From Armigeres subalbatus (taxonomy: Eukaryota > Arthropoda > Insecta > Diptera > Culicidae), in NCBI RefSeq assembly GCF_024139115.2, contig NC_085140.1, forward strand, positions 419,814,283 through 419,878,282: a stretch of DNA of 64,000 nucleotides, in the 5' to 3' direction. Under the pieces are notes generated by a model, which did no database searches, was not told the DNA's origin, and saw only the letters and a program-made list of their open reading frames with translations. The translations under genes were made by a program, and so were the position numbers. Below are positions 21,442 to 33,165 of the stretch, piece by piece (within the stretch, counting starts at the first letter, position 1; each line of letters begins with the position of its first letter).

Positions 21442-21612
21442 TTTGAGATTCTTTCTAATAAGAGACAAATCAGAACGCGTGTGGCTTCGTTTAGAATAAC
21501 AACATTAAAAAAACAAAGTTCCTTTTTATTTGACGTTTCTCTTTTACACGCTCAAATAGCGTCAATTGGGTTTGGGTAAAAGACATTTGCGTTACACACT
21601 TAATATTCCCCC

Positions 21613-23157
21613 TCAATTGATTATCCCCAGCATTTCACGTAACATTCTGAATCTAGGTGCTGCCAAACCTTTCGTCATGATATCAGCGATTTGTAGTTCT
21701 GTTGGCAGGTACACGATACGCAGTTTATTTTTCTCCACCAACTCTCGAACAAAGAAATTTTGGATGTCCACATGTTTTAACCTCTTCTGCTTAGCTGGTT
21801 CGACGATTAGAGCAATACAAGGTTGATTGTCCTCAAAAATGTTGATTGGCTCCTCCACAATGCAGCCGATAGAGCTGAGCAAATTTGACATCCATATCAG
21901 TTCGCAACTTGTCAGACAGAGGGCCATCAGCTCCGCCTCTGTTGTAGAGAGAGCAACCGATGACTGTTTCCGAGTTGCCCACGCCACCACTGATCCATAC
22001 AGCTTGATGATGAACCCGGAGACCGAGCGACGATCATTAGGGTCATTACCCCAATCGGCATCCGCATACGCTGCAAGTACAGTTGGTGCTTGCTGTTGGC
22101 AATAAACGAGCTTGTAGTCAACGGAACCTCGAAGATAGCGCAGCACCCGTTTGAGATGAACCCAATGCTCCTCCGTTGCGCAGCACTGAAACGCCGCAAA
22201 ATAGTTAACCGCCGCACAGATGTCCGGCCTCGAGGTTACCATGAGATACATGAGGCAACCGATGAGCTCTCTGTATGGCTTGGTCGTTTTCTCCTTCGTA
22301 TTCTTCTTCTTCTCAAGCTTCAAACCGGGTTCCATCGGAATAGCAGATGGTTTGCAGTTGCTCATTCCGAAGCGCTCAAGTACACTGTTCACATAAACTC
22401 GCTGTTCCACGGTCAAAACTCCTGCTTTGCGATCACGATGTATGTTTAGGCCCAGGAAAGACTTCACCTCCTCAAGGTCTCGCGTTTCAAACTCACTGCA
22501 CAGCTTTGCATTCAGTTTCCGTATTGCCTCTATTGAATTTTCGTCAAGTATATCGTTCACATAGATCACAAATTAAATCACAATTCCACCCGTCGACCAA
22601 CTGTAAAGGCATGGGTCGTTCTCGCTTCGTTTGAACTGCAACTGGATCATGAACTGGTGAAAACGCTGGTTCCACCTTCTCGAAGCTTGCTTTAATCCGT
22701 ATATCGCCTTATTCAATTTGCAAACTCGAGAATCTCCCCGCTCAAAACCAGACGGCTGGCGCATGTACACTTCTTCATCTAGCACCCCGTTCAGAAATGC
22801 ACATTTTACATCTAACTGGTGCACTTCCCAATCCTCCTGATTTGCCAGCGCCAGCAAGACCCGTAAGGTGGTCATTTTCACCACCGGCGAATAAGTGTCC
22901 ACATAGTCAAAGCCTCGCCGCTGCGAGAAACCGCGCGCCACTAGTCTGGCTTTGTACCGTTCTATTTCACCATCACTATTCCGCTTAATTTTAAACACCC
23001 ACTTATTGTCCACCACTTTGCGACCTTTTGGCAGTTCAACAAGGGTCCAAGTATTGTTCTTGTCCAATGATGCCAGTTCTTCTTCAATGGCCGCTTTCCA
23101 CAAGGGCCAATCACTTCTGGTCTTCAACACTTCAACGTCCGACGGAATGTCTTCCAA
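21613..23157 (-). pseudogene. copia reverse transcriptase and RNase H (inactive site)
   Basis: The reverse transcriptase spans 22573-23157 (NKWVFKIKRN, KARLVARGF, HQLDVKCAFLNG, IYGLKQASRRWNQ) and, after a stop near 22571, 21613-22569. The polymerase box that should read YVDD reads YVND (22558-22569 region), so a catalytic Asp is lost. RNase H has the DADWGND and STTEAE motifs and ends at LGIIN beside the polypurine tract. Confidence 0.9.
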
Positions 23158-23185
23158 AATTCTTCCGCACTGAGTGCAAATGCCG

Positions 23186-24678
23186 TTATGTCCAAATCAG
23201 CATCCCTTGGTAATCACCCATCCACCGTGGTGGGGTAATCACTCTTCCGCTTCTTCTCACATTGTCACATTCACGGCTCACTTCCGGACTCGAGTTCATA
23301 CCTCCGACTGCTCCCTGCGATGAATCCGCCGATTCCCAATCAGAATCAGGACCGACGCTGTCCCCAGCTTCTGAAACGGGTTGTGGAGCATCGATATGCT
23401 CTGATGGCTTACACGTACGGTCCATTATGATCACTTCATTATCATCACTTCGATTTTCTTTATTCGCTGTAGTGAGTTTTCCAAATTGCGACTCATTGAA
23501 AATAACGTCTCTAGCCACAAACAGTTTTTCACCGTCCCAGCAACGAAAACCGTTCGGCGCATAGCCCACAAACACTGCTTTCCGGCTTTTCGAATCAAGC
23601 TTCTTCCGTAACACTTTGGGAACATGTACGAAACACTCGCTCCCGAACACGCGAAGGTTCGATACATTTGGCCTTTTATGATACCACGCCTCATATGGCG
23701 TAATATCACCATCGACAGCAGCACTTGGACTACGGTTCAGCAAATAAATCGCTGTGTACAATGCTTCCCCCCACATCACTTTCGACATTCCACTAGCTTC
23801 GAGCATTGCACGCACTTTTTCTACGGCAGTACGATTCAGCCGCTCGCTGACTCCGTTCTGCTCAGGAGTATAAGGCACCGTTGTTTCCAGCTTAATGCCC
23901 TTCTGTCTGCAGAACTTTCTGACAGCCTTGCTAGTGTATTCGCCTCCGTTATCACTCCGGAGACGCGCGATCTTTGTTCCGAAATGGGCGGTCACCATCG
24001 CCTCATATTCCAGGAGCCGTTCGTACACTTCTTCTTTTCGCTTCATGAGATAAACCACTGCCAGATGTGTATAGTCGTCAGTAAATGTTGTAAAATACGC
24101 ATGACCATCCCATGATAGCGGAGTTATAGGGCCACACATCACTATGTACGATTTCAAGTGGCCTGCTAGCACGCTTTTCAGATCGCGATTTGAATGATTC
24201 TCGCGTCTGTTTCTGCACTAATGCACGATTCACACACAAATTGGTCACTATTACCTCGCATAATCTCCACCGGCATACCTTCGACCATTCCTTTTCGCAC
24301 AAGCTTCATGAGGTTCTCGTTACCAAGGTGACCGAATCGGCAATGCCACACTTGCAAACTTTTGCACACTCGACCACTTACTAGCGCTGTACCGTCATGG
24401 TTCACTTTATCGTTCACAAAGTCCATACAATACAGGCGACCTAGTTGCCTTCCGGTGGCCACAACACCTTCTTCGTCCTCGACACTAACTTTTCCACCGA
24501 AAAACACAACTCTTTTTCCGGAATTTTCTAGTCGTCGCAAAGACAGTAAGTTCAAGGACAGTTCCGGAATGTACAACACGTCATCCATTGTGATCTGAAT
24601 CTTTTCATCACCCACTAAAGCACTGGTTACAACTTGACCTTTATAGTCAGCTTCCGTTCTTCGCCGTAAGAACCTCAA
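23186..24678 (-). pseudogene. copia GAG-pre-integrase and integrase (frameshifted)
   Basis: The frame 24178-24678 carries the pre-integrase HHCC region (VWHCRFGHLGNENL). The integrase core follows in 23186-24302 across a frame change near 24150: HSDV gives the first catalytic Asp, LRSDNGGEY the second, and PEQNGVSERLNRT the Glu, so the D,D-35-E triad is present. The C-terminal part ends at 23186, where another disruption separates it from reverse transcriptase. Confidence 0.88.
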
Positions 24679-25629
24679 CCGGACGATTCAACTTTTCCAT
24701 CCTCGAAAATAGTAACTTATCGTTGGACATATGATCAGAGGCGCCACTGTCCAAAAACCATCGCACCGCAGACGCATTACAAACAGCCGCCATCTCACAA
24801 TGGCTTTCCGCAGCCACAAACGATACCGTTCTTGCTCCCATATTCGCATTCTGAGAACCACTTTTCTTGACCGACTTCGGCCCACTATTCTTCTTCTCGC
24901 TAGTCTTCGAACATTGAGCACGTTTATGCCCGTACTCCCCGCAGCCAAAACATTTCAATTTGCTTTTGGATTTTCCGATGAATGACACATCCTCCGTAAC
25001 AGCTTCGAGCCGCAGACCCTGCGTTTAGCTTCCACGTCGAGGTACTTCTGTCGCACCAAATCCATCGTCAGCCTTTCAGAAATTGTTTCCATCGCTGTAG
25101 TGACGGCATCAAACGATTCTGGCATCGTTAGCATCAAATGGCATATTACATCTTCTTCTTCCATTCGAGCACCGGCACCTTTTATCTCTCGTACCAGCTT
25201 ATCAAAGTGTAGAAAGTGATCTTGCAACCGCTCGTTCTCGTTGTACCGCATCGAGAGAAGTTGCCGCTTCAGCAAAAACCGGTTAGTGATACTCTTTCGC
25301 TCAAAGATATCGTGGAGACCGTCCCAGATCTGTTTTGGCGACATTTTGTCCTTGACATACTCAAGGTGACTGTCAGCCACCGCTTGTATAAGCACAGATC
25401 GACATTTGTTGTCTTGCCTTTCACGCTTCTCTTTCCTGATCTCGTTCGCCGCTTTCACATCAGCCGCCGCTGTCACTGGAGTATTCCAAAATTCTTCTTC
25501 TTCCGCAAGCTTCTCCACACAGTGTAAAACTTCCAGCTGCTGGAGAAAAGCTCGCATGCGAAAGCTCCAATTGTTGAAACCGACGCCATCGAATGGCTTG
25601 ATTCGACAACTTTTTGTTTCCTCCTCCAT
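24647..25629 (-). pseudogene. copia gag and protease (frameshifted)
   Basis: Gag probably starts at the ATG at 25629 (MEEETKSCRIKPF), since the frame upstream of it is LTR and primer-site sequence. It has the copia Gag core (NNWSFRMRAFL...) and, after a frame change between 24955 and 24988, the knuckle CFGCGEYGHKRAQC and the protease motif FLDSGASDHMS. A second frame change near 24660 disconnects the protease from the following pre-integrase region. It would form the capsid and process the polyprotein if intact. Confidence 0.88.
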
Positions 25630-25906
25630 CAAGCGCGACGCAGATTTCTTTTTCCGAACTAAATCTCGGAACGACGAAAAACCCGTAAAAACTTTTACTA
25701 TATTACGACCGTATCGCGAAAACTGGGCACATAACCTTTTGAGATTCTTTCTAATAAGAGACAAATCAGAACGCGTGTGGCTTCGTTTAGAATAACAACA
25801 TTAAAAAAACAAAGTTCCTTTTTATTTGACGTTTCTCTTTTACACGCTCAAATAGCGTCAATTGGGTTTGGGTAAAAGACATTTGCGTTACACACTTAAT
25901 AGTACT

Positions 25907-26377
25907 AACACAGGAACGAAAGAAACACTTACCGCTCCGAACTATTACAATTGCTATTATTTAAAGAAGCTAGATTTGAAAAGCGTTGCAATTGGCAAAT
26001 TAATTTGCGAAACCAAAATGAACTGATTTGCGAAGTATTTTTGTTTGTTTTGATTTCGCTCTGACACATTCTTTCACATCACAGATTTTCCCATTAGAAA
26101 ATCTTGTTGGAAAGAAAAAGAATAGAGAAATGTCAAAAAAATACTCGCGTGCACGCAGCGTTCCTGTGGGGAATTGCGGTGACTTTGCGGTAACTCTCGC
26201 CGCAAATGAGACGCGTGTCGACGCCGCGTTAACGCAAGTACGTGTGCATGATTCTATTTGATGTTGGGTACTTCCTACCGCAATTGCGTTGACGCTGCGT
26301 GCACGCAAGTTCAAAACCGCTACGTGGACATCGGCCCTAAAGTGTCAAGTAATGATACTGCGCTGCCAAACGGCTTA
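25907..26377. other. Intergenic with partial CpG-rich MITE (about 26130-26337)
   Basis: From about 26140 the sequence turns rich in GCAGCGT, GCGTGCACGCA and TTGATG..GGGTAC words and ends CATCGGCCC at 26337 followed by TAA, the terminus of the family described at 26378-26549. The left end of this copy could not be fixed. No gene. Confidence 0.55.
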
Positions 26378-26549
26378 GGCCCGATGCCCACGTAGCGTCT
26401 TTTCAACGCTGCGTGCACACGGCGTTAAAAAGACGCATGTGTATAAAGGGAAAAAGCGGTAACGCAGCGTCGCCGCACCGATGCACACCTGCGTTTATTC
26501 AACGCCACGTGCACGCAGCGTTGAAAAAACGCTACGTGGGCATCGGCCC
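26378..26549. mobile_element. 172-bp CpG-rich MITE, TSD TTA, copy B
   Basis: Termini GGCCCGATGCCCACGTAGCG and CGCTACGTGGGCATCGGCCC are inverted copies; TTA lies at 26375-26377 and 26550-26552. The interior consists of GCGTGCACG and AACGCAGCGT words. The 3-bp TTA/TAA target is the PIF/Harbinger type. Non-coding. Confidence 0.85.
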
Positions 26550-26616
26550 TTAAACTCACCATCGGTAATCTTGCTCTCATTGTATTTAATCAAGTATCGG
26601 TTTTCCACCGTCATTA

Positions 26617-26887
26617 GGCCCGATGCCCACGTAGCGTCATTTCAACGCAGAGTGCACGTGGCGTCAAAAAAACGCAGGTGTGCACCGGGAAAACGCGGTA
26701 GCGTCACCACGCCGATGCACACCAGCGTTATTTTAACGCTGCGTGCACGCCCCGTCCACGCAAGGTACCCATCATCAAATGTAGTCGTATCACACGTTTA
26801 CGTGTGCATTACTCCATTTGATGCTGGGTACCTTGCGTGAACCCGGCGTGCACGCAGCGTAAAACACCGCTACGTGGACATCGGCCC
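26617..26887. mobile_element. 271-bp CpG-rich MITE, TSD TTA, copy C
   Basis: Same ends as copy B, flanked by TTA at 26614-26616 and 26888-26890. Internally it carries an additional inverted pair, TACCCATCATCAAATG and CATTTGATGCTGGGTA in palindromic layout, also seen in the copy at 50239-50415. Confidence 0.85.
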
Positions 26888-26890
26888 TTA

Positions 26891-28505
26891 GTCGTCTGAG
26901 TACACGCGACCGCATGCGTAGGGCAATCAAACTTATCAAATGCTTTAGTCAAGGAAGCCTTTGGCATGCTGTGCACAGCAGAGTGTGATTGATTCGCACT
27001 CTATACAAATCCGCCCAGCCCGTTGTTGGGGGCATAGAGTGCGATCCTCTCGTTTAATAAACAATGTGCACTCGCTTGACTGTGGATATACAATAGTAAA
27101 GCACATGTGGAGATTGGACAAATCAAGCATCCGAAAGATATTCAATGAATCGCCTGCTTTGAGCGTGCTTACAGCGGCACACTAGGAGTTAACTTTCTGA
27201 AATCAGTATGGCGAAAGGCATCTAAGGTTCGATTCCTCAAAATTAAGCACCTTCATCAAAAAAATATTTGGTAGACGTAGTAGCGGACACCTTCCTACAT
27301 AACCGGTAGTCCGGTACAAAATAGTTTTTCATGAAAAGTTCCTAAAATTGAGAAAACCCGCGTTAGATGTCTTTCGCCATACAAATTTCTGGCGGTTAAC
27401 TCATGCTGGGTATTGTCGCGCTTATCTTTTTCTAGACTTTCGCGGCGGTCTTACTCTCGCAGGCTCGACTGCGAAGGTAGACGTCAAGATAGCCGCCGGG
27501 TTAAAAGATAGGGAAAATTTTCCCTCTCAAAACAAAACCACGTGCTTTTCGCCAAATGACAGCAGTACTCGATTGTATTAGTGAGAGGCAACTGGAGTCA
27601 CTGAGTACATGGAGAGTGTTTATCATGACGAGTGCATACGGTGGGTAAGATTTTTATTGACTCTGTCGTATTTAGTGACTGTTGCGATTACCTGAGAAGC
27701 AGCCAGCAGGACGCCGCAGTATTCTATATTTTCTCGAGATGCATAATATTTGCGCATATACGATAGCGCGTGGCTGTGGAAGTGGTGGGTAGAAAATCAG
27801 CCACAGCCAATAATTCATTTGCAAAAAAGAGCTATATTATTTATCTCAACCTAATTTTTAAAATGCACAGTAGAAAGAAAACAGCAGAAAGTAAAAGTAA
27901 TTAAATATTCAAGTTGCAGGAATTCTTATAGCACTTTAGTGTGTGCAAAAACGACCCGAATCATTCTTGTTACATCGAACAGATCCGGATCGAAACTTTG
28001 GATGTGCTCCCAAAGAAATCTTACATAAGCCGTCGCCCGATTGTAGCGATTTCCAATCACTCTGGGTTCGTTCCGTCAGATCCTTGTTCAAAGATTCGAA
28101 CTCGAAGACCACAGGAAAAGGGGCTGATAACCAATTCAACAAAGCACATGCTGGATTCTTCAAGATGAGGTCAAAGGAGGAAATACTTTAAAGTATTATT
28201 TACTATTTGTCGAGGTATAATGTTGTTGCCGACGTGTCTAGAAAAAATACGTATCCGCCGCATATACTAAACAGGATTAACATATTTTGATATCTAAGCT
28301 ACTTGAATTTACCTTTGAATCCGATTCTCCAAACTAAATTTTACTCTCGAATTATATATAATCTACCATGAACTTCTGTCCGCAAAGTATTGTTATTACA
28401 TTTTAAGTGCAACAGCTTATAGAACTCGTTTTGAAACCATTGCACATAAAATGTATTACAAAAGATCATGTTTTTAAATAGTTTTGTACATAACTTGCAT
28501 TAAAC
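26891..28505. other. Intergenic, no gene recognised
   Basis: GGTTCGATTCC at 27231-27241 matches an RNA polymerase III B box, but no A box or tRNA fold was found around it. At 27936-28190 overlapping frames on both strands (for example ALLNWLSAPFPVVFEF on the minus strand) may be a decayed coding fragment; I do not recognise it. Sequence just before 28506 ends in ATTAAAC, the left duplication of the next element. Confidence 0.4.
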
Positions 28506-29112
28506 CAGGGTGGCCACTGAAATTCGATTTTCAAATTCCCGGTTTTTTCCCGCTTTTCCCGATAAATTTTGTCAAATTTTCCCGGTTTTTATTTTACGTG
28601 GAAAAATGTTTTTGAACTTTAATTCGGTGTTTTATTTTCTGACCAGTCAGTTTTTATATCGAAGCAACTGATAATTTGTAACAAAACATTAAATTACCAA
28701 CAATATGTTATGCGAAATACTTTGATCAGCAGTCACACTGAAATTGTGCACTTCGTCGATATGTAATTGGGGCACTTGATCAATGTACTAATACCACATT
28801 AGCACATAATTACAATTGATTTTGTTCTTAGTTTTTTTCTTGATTGAAATGCTTTCGTAAGTTTCTGATAGAGCCAATGTACATTGTATGCTAGTCTAGT
28901 GAGGTTCTGTCTTCTTAGATCATAATGTTCACAGAAAGCAATGAAGTTTGAAATCATGATAGTTGGATGGTAACTTTTTGTTCCAAATTTGGTATTTTTT
29001 GGTTTCTTTTTTTTTTAGAAAATCAAACATCTAAAGTAGCCCTGGATAATCTCATCAAAGTTATTGATATTGCTTTTCTGATCAACATAATAATATTTTG
29101 TTTTCTGAAATA

Positions 29113-29166
29113 TATTTTTTAAATGTTTTTATTATCGAGACTTTCAGCCCAAGGCTGACTCGTCTC
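29113..29166 (-). mobile_element. 54-bp micro-retroposon with hairpin tail
   Basis: Flanked by the perfect 13-bp duplication GTTTTCTGAAATA at 29100-29112 and 29167-29179. On the minus strand the insert reads GAGACGAGTCAGCCTTGGGC...GAAAGTCTCG followed by an A-rich tail (ATAATAAAAACATTTAAAAA). The hairpin core is the same as that at 17508-17540, so both are 3'-end stubs of the same retroelement family. Confidence 0.85.
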
Positions 29167-29486
29167 GTTTTCTGAAATAGATTTAAGCACATTCTGGGCA
29201 ATCAGTACATACGATTCGTAATTGATTCAATTTTACATGTTAGATTTCTAGGATATTATTTTCTTTTTTCAGTGTTCTATCCAATAAAATAAAATTATGA
29301 ATTTATTATTGAAAAATTTAAAAATTTTGGAACATATGTAACATGTTGAGTATATCTTTCACCATCATAAACTTTTACTACATGAAGTATAAAAAAATAT
29401 CATTTTCAATGATTTGTAGAATTTAAAAAAAAAATTATCTCTCGAAATTGATATCAAAATGATCTAGTGACAACACACACCATGTA

Positions 29487-29683
29487 CCGCCATCGGGGGT
29501 GAGAATGGGTCATCACTCTCACCGGCAGCCTGGAGGTCGGATAGCAAAACCGTTCAAAAAGGTCTCTTATATTTTAGTCTTCTTGCCCTCAGATACATTC
29601 AATCTATTCTACAAGCATTCAAAGTACTTGAAACGGTGACCCACTCTCACCCCCATCTGACCCATTGTCACCCCCGACGACGG
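29487..29683. mobile_element. 197-bp TA-flanked MITE (CCGCCATCGGGGGTGA ends)
   Basis: Inverted ends CCGCCATCGGGGGTGAGAAT and CCGTCGTCGGGGGTGACAAT are flanked by TA at 29485-29486 and 29684-29685. Subterminal TGGGTCA/TGACCC words are also inverted. It is nested in the hAT-like element 28506-29919. Confidence 0.8.
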
Positions 29684-29929
29684 TACTAAAATCATATAAT
29701 TCAGCTGGAATGCGACTGAGTAATAAATATTAAAGGGTATTTTTTTGTTATATCAACTTTATTGGAAACTTTGAAGAGTTTTGAATGTAACTTGACGAAC
29801 ATTTATTTTTTCCCGGTACATGTCCTGAATTCCCGGTTTTTCCAGCTTTTTTCCCGGTGACTTCAATTTCCCGTCTTTTTCCCGCTTTTCCCGTTTTTCC
29901 CGGTTAGGTGGCCACCCTGATTAAACGCA

Positions 29930-30120
29930 TTTGAAATAAGATTTCTGCCCTCTTGATGGTTTCTATGCGAAATTTGCACATAAATTTCATCATGCGAATA
30001 ATTTGAGTGAGAAGGTTGAGGGTTCGAGTCCCTCCAAGACACGTGGATTCTTTTTCGCAAATTTCATATCGATTTGTCCATTTCGAAGCATGTGCTGAGC
30101 ATATGAACAGCCAAAGTATT
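29930..30120 (+). repeat. tRNA-derived SINE remnant with B box (30012-30022)
   Basis: GAGGGTTCGAGTCCCTC at 30010-30026 is a complete T-arm with the B box GGTTCGAGTCC. It is followed by CAAGACAC but no matching 5' acceptor strand, D-arm or anticodon arm is found upstream, so it is not a functional tRNA. The minus-strand frame here reads WRDSNPQPSH, a by-product often seen when tRNA-like repeats are translated. Confidence 0.5.
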
Positions 30121-30209
30121 TAACCAAAAATATGGTTTTCGTACCGTCGAGTTGCCGAATAAAATGCAATTAATTTGAGTGCCAAGGTCGCGATTTCGTC
30201 ATATTCAAA

Positions 30210-30645
30210 TCGAATCGGTTCACTAGTTGGCCCACTGCCACCGTTAAAAGGTTGCCGATATCCTTTGACCATAATAGATCGATTTACTCGGTGGCCTGAA
30301 GTGATTCCTTTGGAGAATATGACAGCAAGGTAGGCAATTTGAGTCGGAGCTTTTTTCCGAGTTGAATCGGATGTTGGGAACAAACCATATTCGCACCACA
30401 GCGTACCATCCGGAAGCAAACGGCATGAAGACCGTTCGAGGTACTGGAAGACAAGATAAGACTTTCGTTGTGCTGATTGCCGGAAATAAACAGTGCATTT
30501 CAATTGATTGGATTAAACCAGCCTTTATGTGCAGTCCATGAGTCAGAGATTACATCACTGACGATAAGAAAGTGAAAGTCACACGCTCCGGACAGCGGGT
30601 GCGGTTTGTAACTGGGGAAGCTGTGGGCTCCACCCGATGAAATGA
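30210..30645 (+). pseudogene. Ty3/gypsy-type integrase C-terminal relic
   Basis: In broken frames the plus strand reads LPPLKGCRYPLTIIDRFTRW followed by PEVIPLENMTA (about 30228-30330), ESELFSELNRML and TTAYHPEANGM (30342-30426), IDWIKPAF (about 30500-30530), and TRSGQRVRF (30583-30610). These match the integrase core and C-terminal tail of gypsy-group LTR elements. Stops and frame changes occur between segments. The sequence from about 30645, with AATAAA at 30758-30764, may be LTR-derived, but no partner LTR was found. Confidence 0.75.
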
Positions 30646-31449
30646 TAAACATCCCTGACGAATGGAGAGAAGAGGTGAAAGAGAGAAGAATGAACTAACG
30701 AGATGTAGCCATTTTGTTCTCGAGTTTTCGATCTGAACCGCGAAGAGAAAAGAAGTAAAATAAAGTTTGTTTCGTTATATTCGATTTATTTTTTGTTCCT
30801 CGAAATTCGTCCGCCAGAGAATCTTTCGGTTGGCGTGGTAGCTAGGCGATTCCATCAATTCGAACAAATTTATTGCATCCCTTCCGTCGATCGCTTGTGA
30901 TTCTGCTACCGAAGGGTAACTTTCTGCCGTCGTCAAACGATTAAGTTTGAGAAAATTAATCTCGGATTGACCTTCTTTTGTGTAAAATAGTGGCCCGGAA
31001 AAATTCGATTTCAATTCCAATGATTAACAGAAACAAAACCAAATAATCTTGCCAGAAAATTTCACTCTCCGCGCATGACAACCAAATCGATGCAGTATTG
31101 AGTATTGAGTATTGAGCCCTTAGTGCGCTAACCGGAGCTATGGCGTAGTTGACTTTTTGCTTCTCCGAAATAATCGGCTACTCTTATTCAATCTCAACTT
31201 GAGGTTAAATAAGGGTGGGATTATGAGCATGTTTTTATTTAGTTTTTTAACAAATTGTCACCTATATGGATTCGCTTTATGCGTTATACACATTGTATTC
31301 TGTGTTTCGTCTTTGACTTTCTTGATAAGATACTAATTTGGTTCCATTGTTGCTGTTCATATTAATGCTGAGGTTGTGGAGTGCATTATCTTAATTTGCT
31401 GGCTTCAGTTAAGATAGCTCAATCAATCGATTAATCTATACAGTACAGA
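30646..31449. other. Possible LTR remnant and intergenic sequence
   Basis: Positions 30646-30780 are purine-rich (AGAGAAGAGGTGAAAGAGAG) with a polyadenylation-like AAATAAAG, consistent with a decayed LTR of the gypsy relic. The frame at 30775-31020 has no recognised domain. A short GTATTGA triplicate is at 31092-31112. No gene seen. Confidence 0.4.
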
Positions 31450-31452
31450 CTT

Positions 31453-32634
31453 ATGAAAAATGGCAAATCCCAAATGGCTTTGATGCAGGAACTTTATTTT
31501 CGCAAGGGTAGCTTCTACCTAGGTAACCTAGTGAATCCGGTTTTTGCTGCTTTCAGTAAAGAAATGGTAGACTCTCGACCAATGCCGCGTGCATGTGTGC
31601 TTGTTAACAATGCTATTGTTACTACACTTATCTCTGAACTAATAACCAGAGATGTATGTGCTGTCACAATTGATGCAACTGGCGGAACCCCCGTCAGGAA
31701 ATACGTCTATTGTTCGGTTTATTTACCACATGATGAACCATCCCCTACGGATGCTCTCAAACGAGTTGTCATATATTGCACTTCAAAAGGCCTTCCGCTA
31801 ATTGTCGGCAGCGATGCTAATGCTCATCACATCATCTGGGGTAGCTCGGATATCAATCTGAGAGGCTCCAGCTTGATGGAATACTTAAGTAGCACCGAAC
31901 TTAGTTTACTTAACATAGGCAATCGCTCAACCTTTATGGTATCTAATAGAGCAGAGGTGTTAGACATAACCCTTTGCTCCAATAGAATCAGTCACGAGTT
32001 GACGAATTGGCATGTGTCAGATGAGGAATCGATATCTGACCATCGCTACATCTACTTTGATCATTTGAATGTTACTTCGCAGACCTTGCGTTTTAGAAAT
32101 CCTCGTTCAACAAACTGGGATCTTTACACAGAGTTCCTCTCTACCAAATTTCATGGATATCTACCTTCTATAGAAACTCCTACCGACTTGGATGATGCAG
32201 TTGATACTACAACGTTGCACATCGTGGAAGCTTTCGAAGAAGCTTGCCCTTTGCGTTCTGTAAAAACCTCAAGAGGAACCCCTTGGTGGAATTCCGATTT
32301 GGCTAAGCTAAGGAAGCAGTGTAGAAGGAGTTGGAACAGATGCCATTCAGCAGGGACGGATTCTTTCAAGTTGGCTCGCAATGCTTACAAGAAGGCTCTA
32401 CGATCTGCTGAACGATCCGGCTGGAAAAACCTTTGTGCAAATGTTTCCAATTTGAGTAAAGCCAGTCGATTGAATAAAATTCTTGCGAGATCCAAGGATT
32501 TACAAGTTGGCGAAATTCGCAAGCCAAATGGCGACTACACTTCTTCTGAAGAAGAATCGTTAGTGCACTGTTTGGCAAACATGCCTCTCTTCATGTTAAT
32601 CAACATGATTACCAATCTGGAAAGTCCACCGTGA
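31453..32634 (+). pseudogene. LOA ORF2 endonuclease domain and linker
   Basis: This 393-codon frame is an apurinic-type endonuclease: VGSDANAHH and SDHRYI carry the catalytic Asp/His motifs, and VLDITLCSNRI precedes them. The N-terminal strand of the domain is incomplete, so the copy is 5'-truncated. The frame shifts near 32575, just before the reverse transcriptase (QSGKSTVTLLHKVVYDIEKA in the next frame). It would nick target DNA if intact. Confidence 0.88.
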
Positions 32635-33165
32635 CTCTTCTACACAAGGTTGTGTACGATATCGAGAAAGCATTCGCTCAAAAGCAATCGTGCTTGGGTG
32701 CTTTCTTAGATATTGGAGGTGCTTTTGACAACGTGTCTTTCGATGCAATATTGGAAGCCGCACGTTGTCACGGGCTACCTAATATTACTACCAAATGGAT
32801 TCACCAGATGCTTAAAAACCGACATCTCTCTTCGACATTACGTCAAGCAGCGATTAGGAAATTAAGTGTCTGCGGATGCCCTCAAGGGGAAGTATTATCT
32901 CGTTGCAGATACGCTATTGAGGTTACTCAATAATGGCGGTTTTCCTACCTATGGATTTGCCGACGACTATCTAACATTGATAGTGGGTTTGTGCATTACT
33001 ATCTTATTCGATCTGATGCAAAATGCCTTTCGGTCAATCCGAATAAAACATCTATTGTTCTTTTCACGGAAAAACGTAATCGTAATGGTATTCGTCCATT
33101 ACATCTTTTGGTTCTGAAATCAATGTAACTGATCAAGTAAAGTATGTGGGTCTAATTTTGGATTC

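Larger units (their letters stand above)
21442..25901 (-). mobile_element. Full-length Ty1/copia retrotransposon, 4460 bp, TSD GTACT
   Basis: LTRs at 21442-21605 and 25738-25901 are 164 bases and identical by eye; GTACT flanks both sides (21437-21441, 25902-25906). The primer site GGTTATGTGCCCAG (minus strand, 25723-25736) matches internal initiator tRNA-Met with one mismatch, and a GAGGGGGAA polypurine tract abuts the 3' LTR. Order on the minus strand is gag, CCHC knuckle, protease, integrase, reverse transcriptase, RNase H, the copia order. The reading frame is broken in at least five places (near 24970, 24660, 24200, 23180 and 22571). The LTRs do not begin and end with TG/CA. Confidence 0.95.
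28506..29919. mobile_element. 1.41-kb hAT-like element (CAGGGTGGCCAC ends)
   Basis: Termini CAGGGTGGCCAC and GTGGCCACCCTG are flanked by ATTAAAC at 28499-28505 and 29920-29926 (7 matching bases). Both ends are followed by TTCCCGGTTTTTTCCCGC-type words on the same strand. No transposase is present. It has received a micro-retroposon (29113-29166) and a TA MITE (29487-29683). A fragment with similar termini is near 7745-7819. Confidence 0.82.

Noticed and set aside
27205..27250. tRNA gene suggested by GGTTCGATTCC
   Set aside because: No cloverleaf, acceptor stem or A box around the B-box match.
29990..30040. Functional tRNA gene
   Set aside because: Only the T-arm is present; no complementary 5' acceptor strand, D-arm or anticodon arm.
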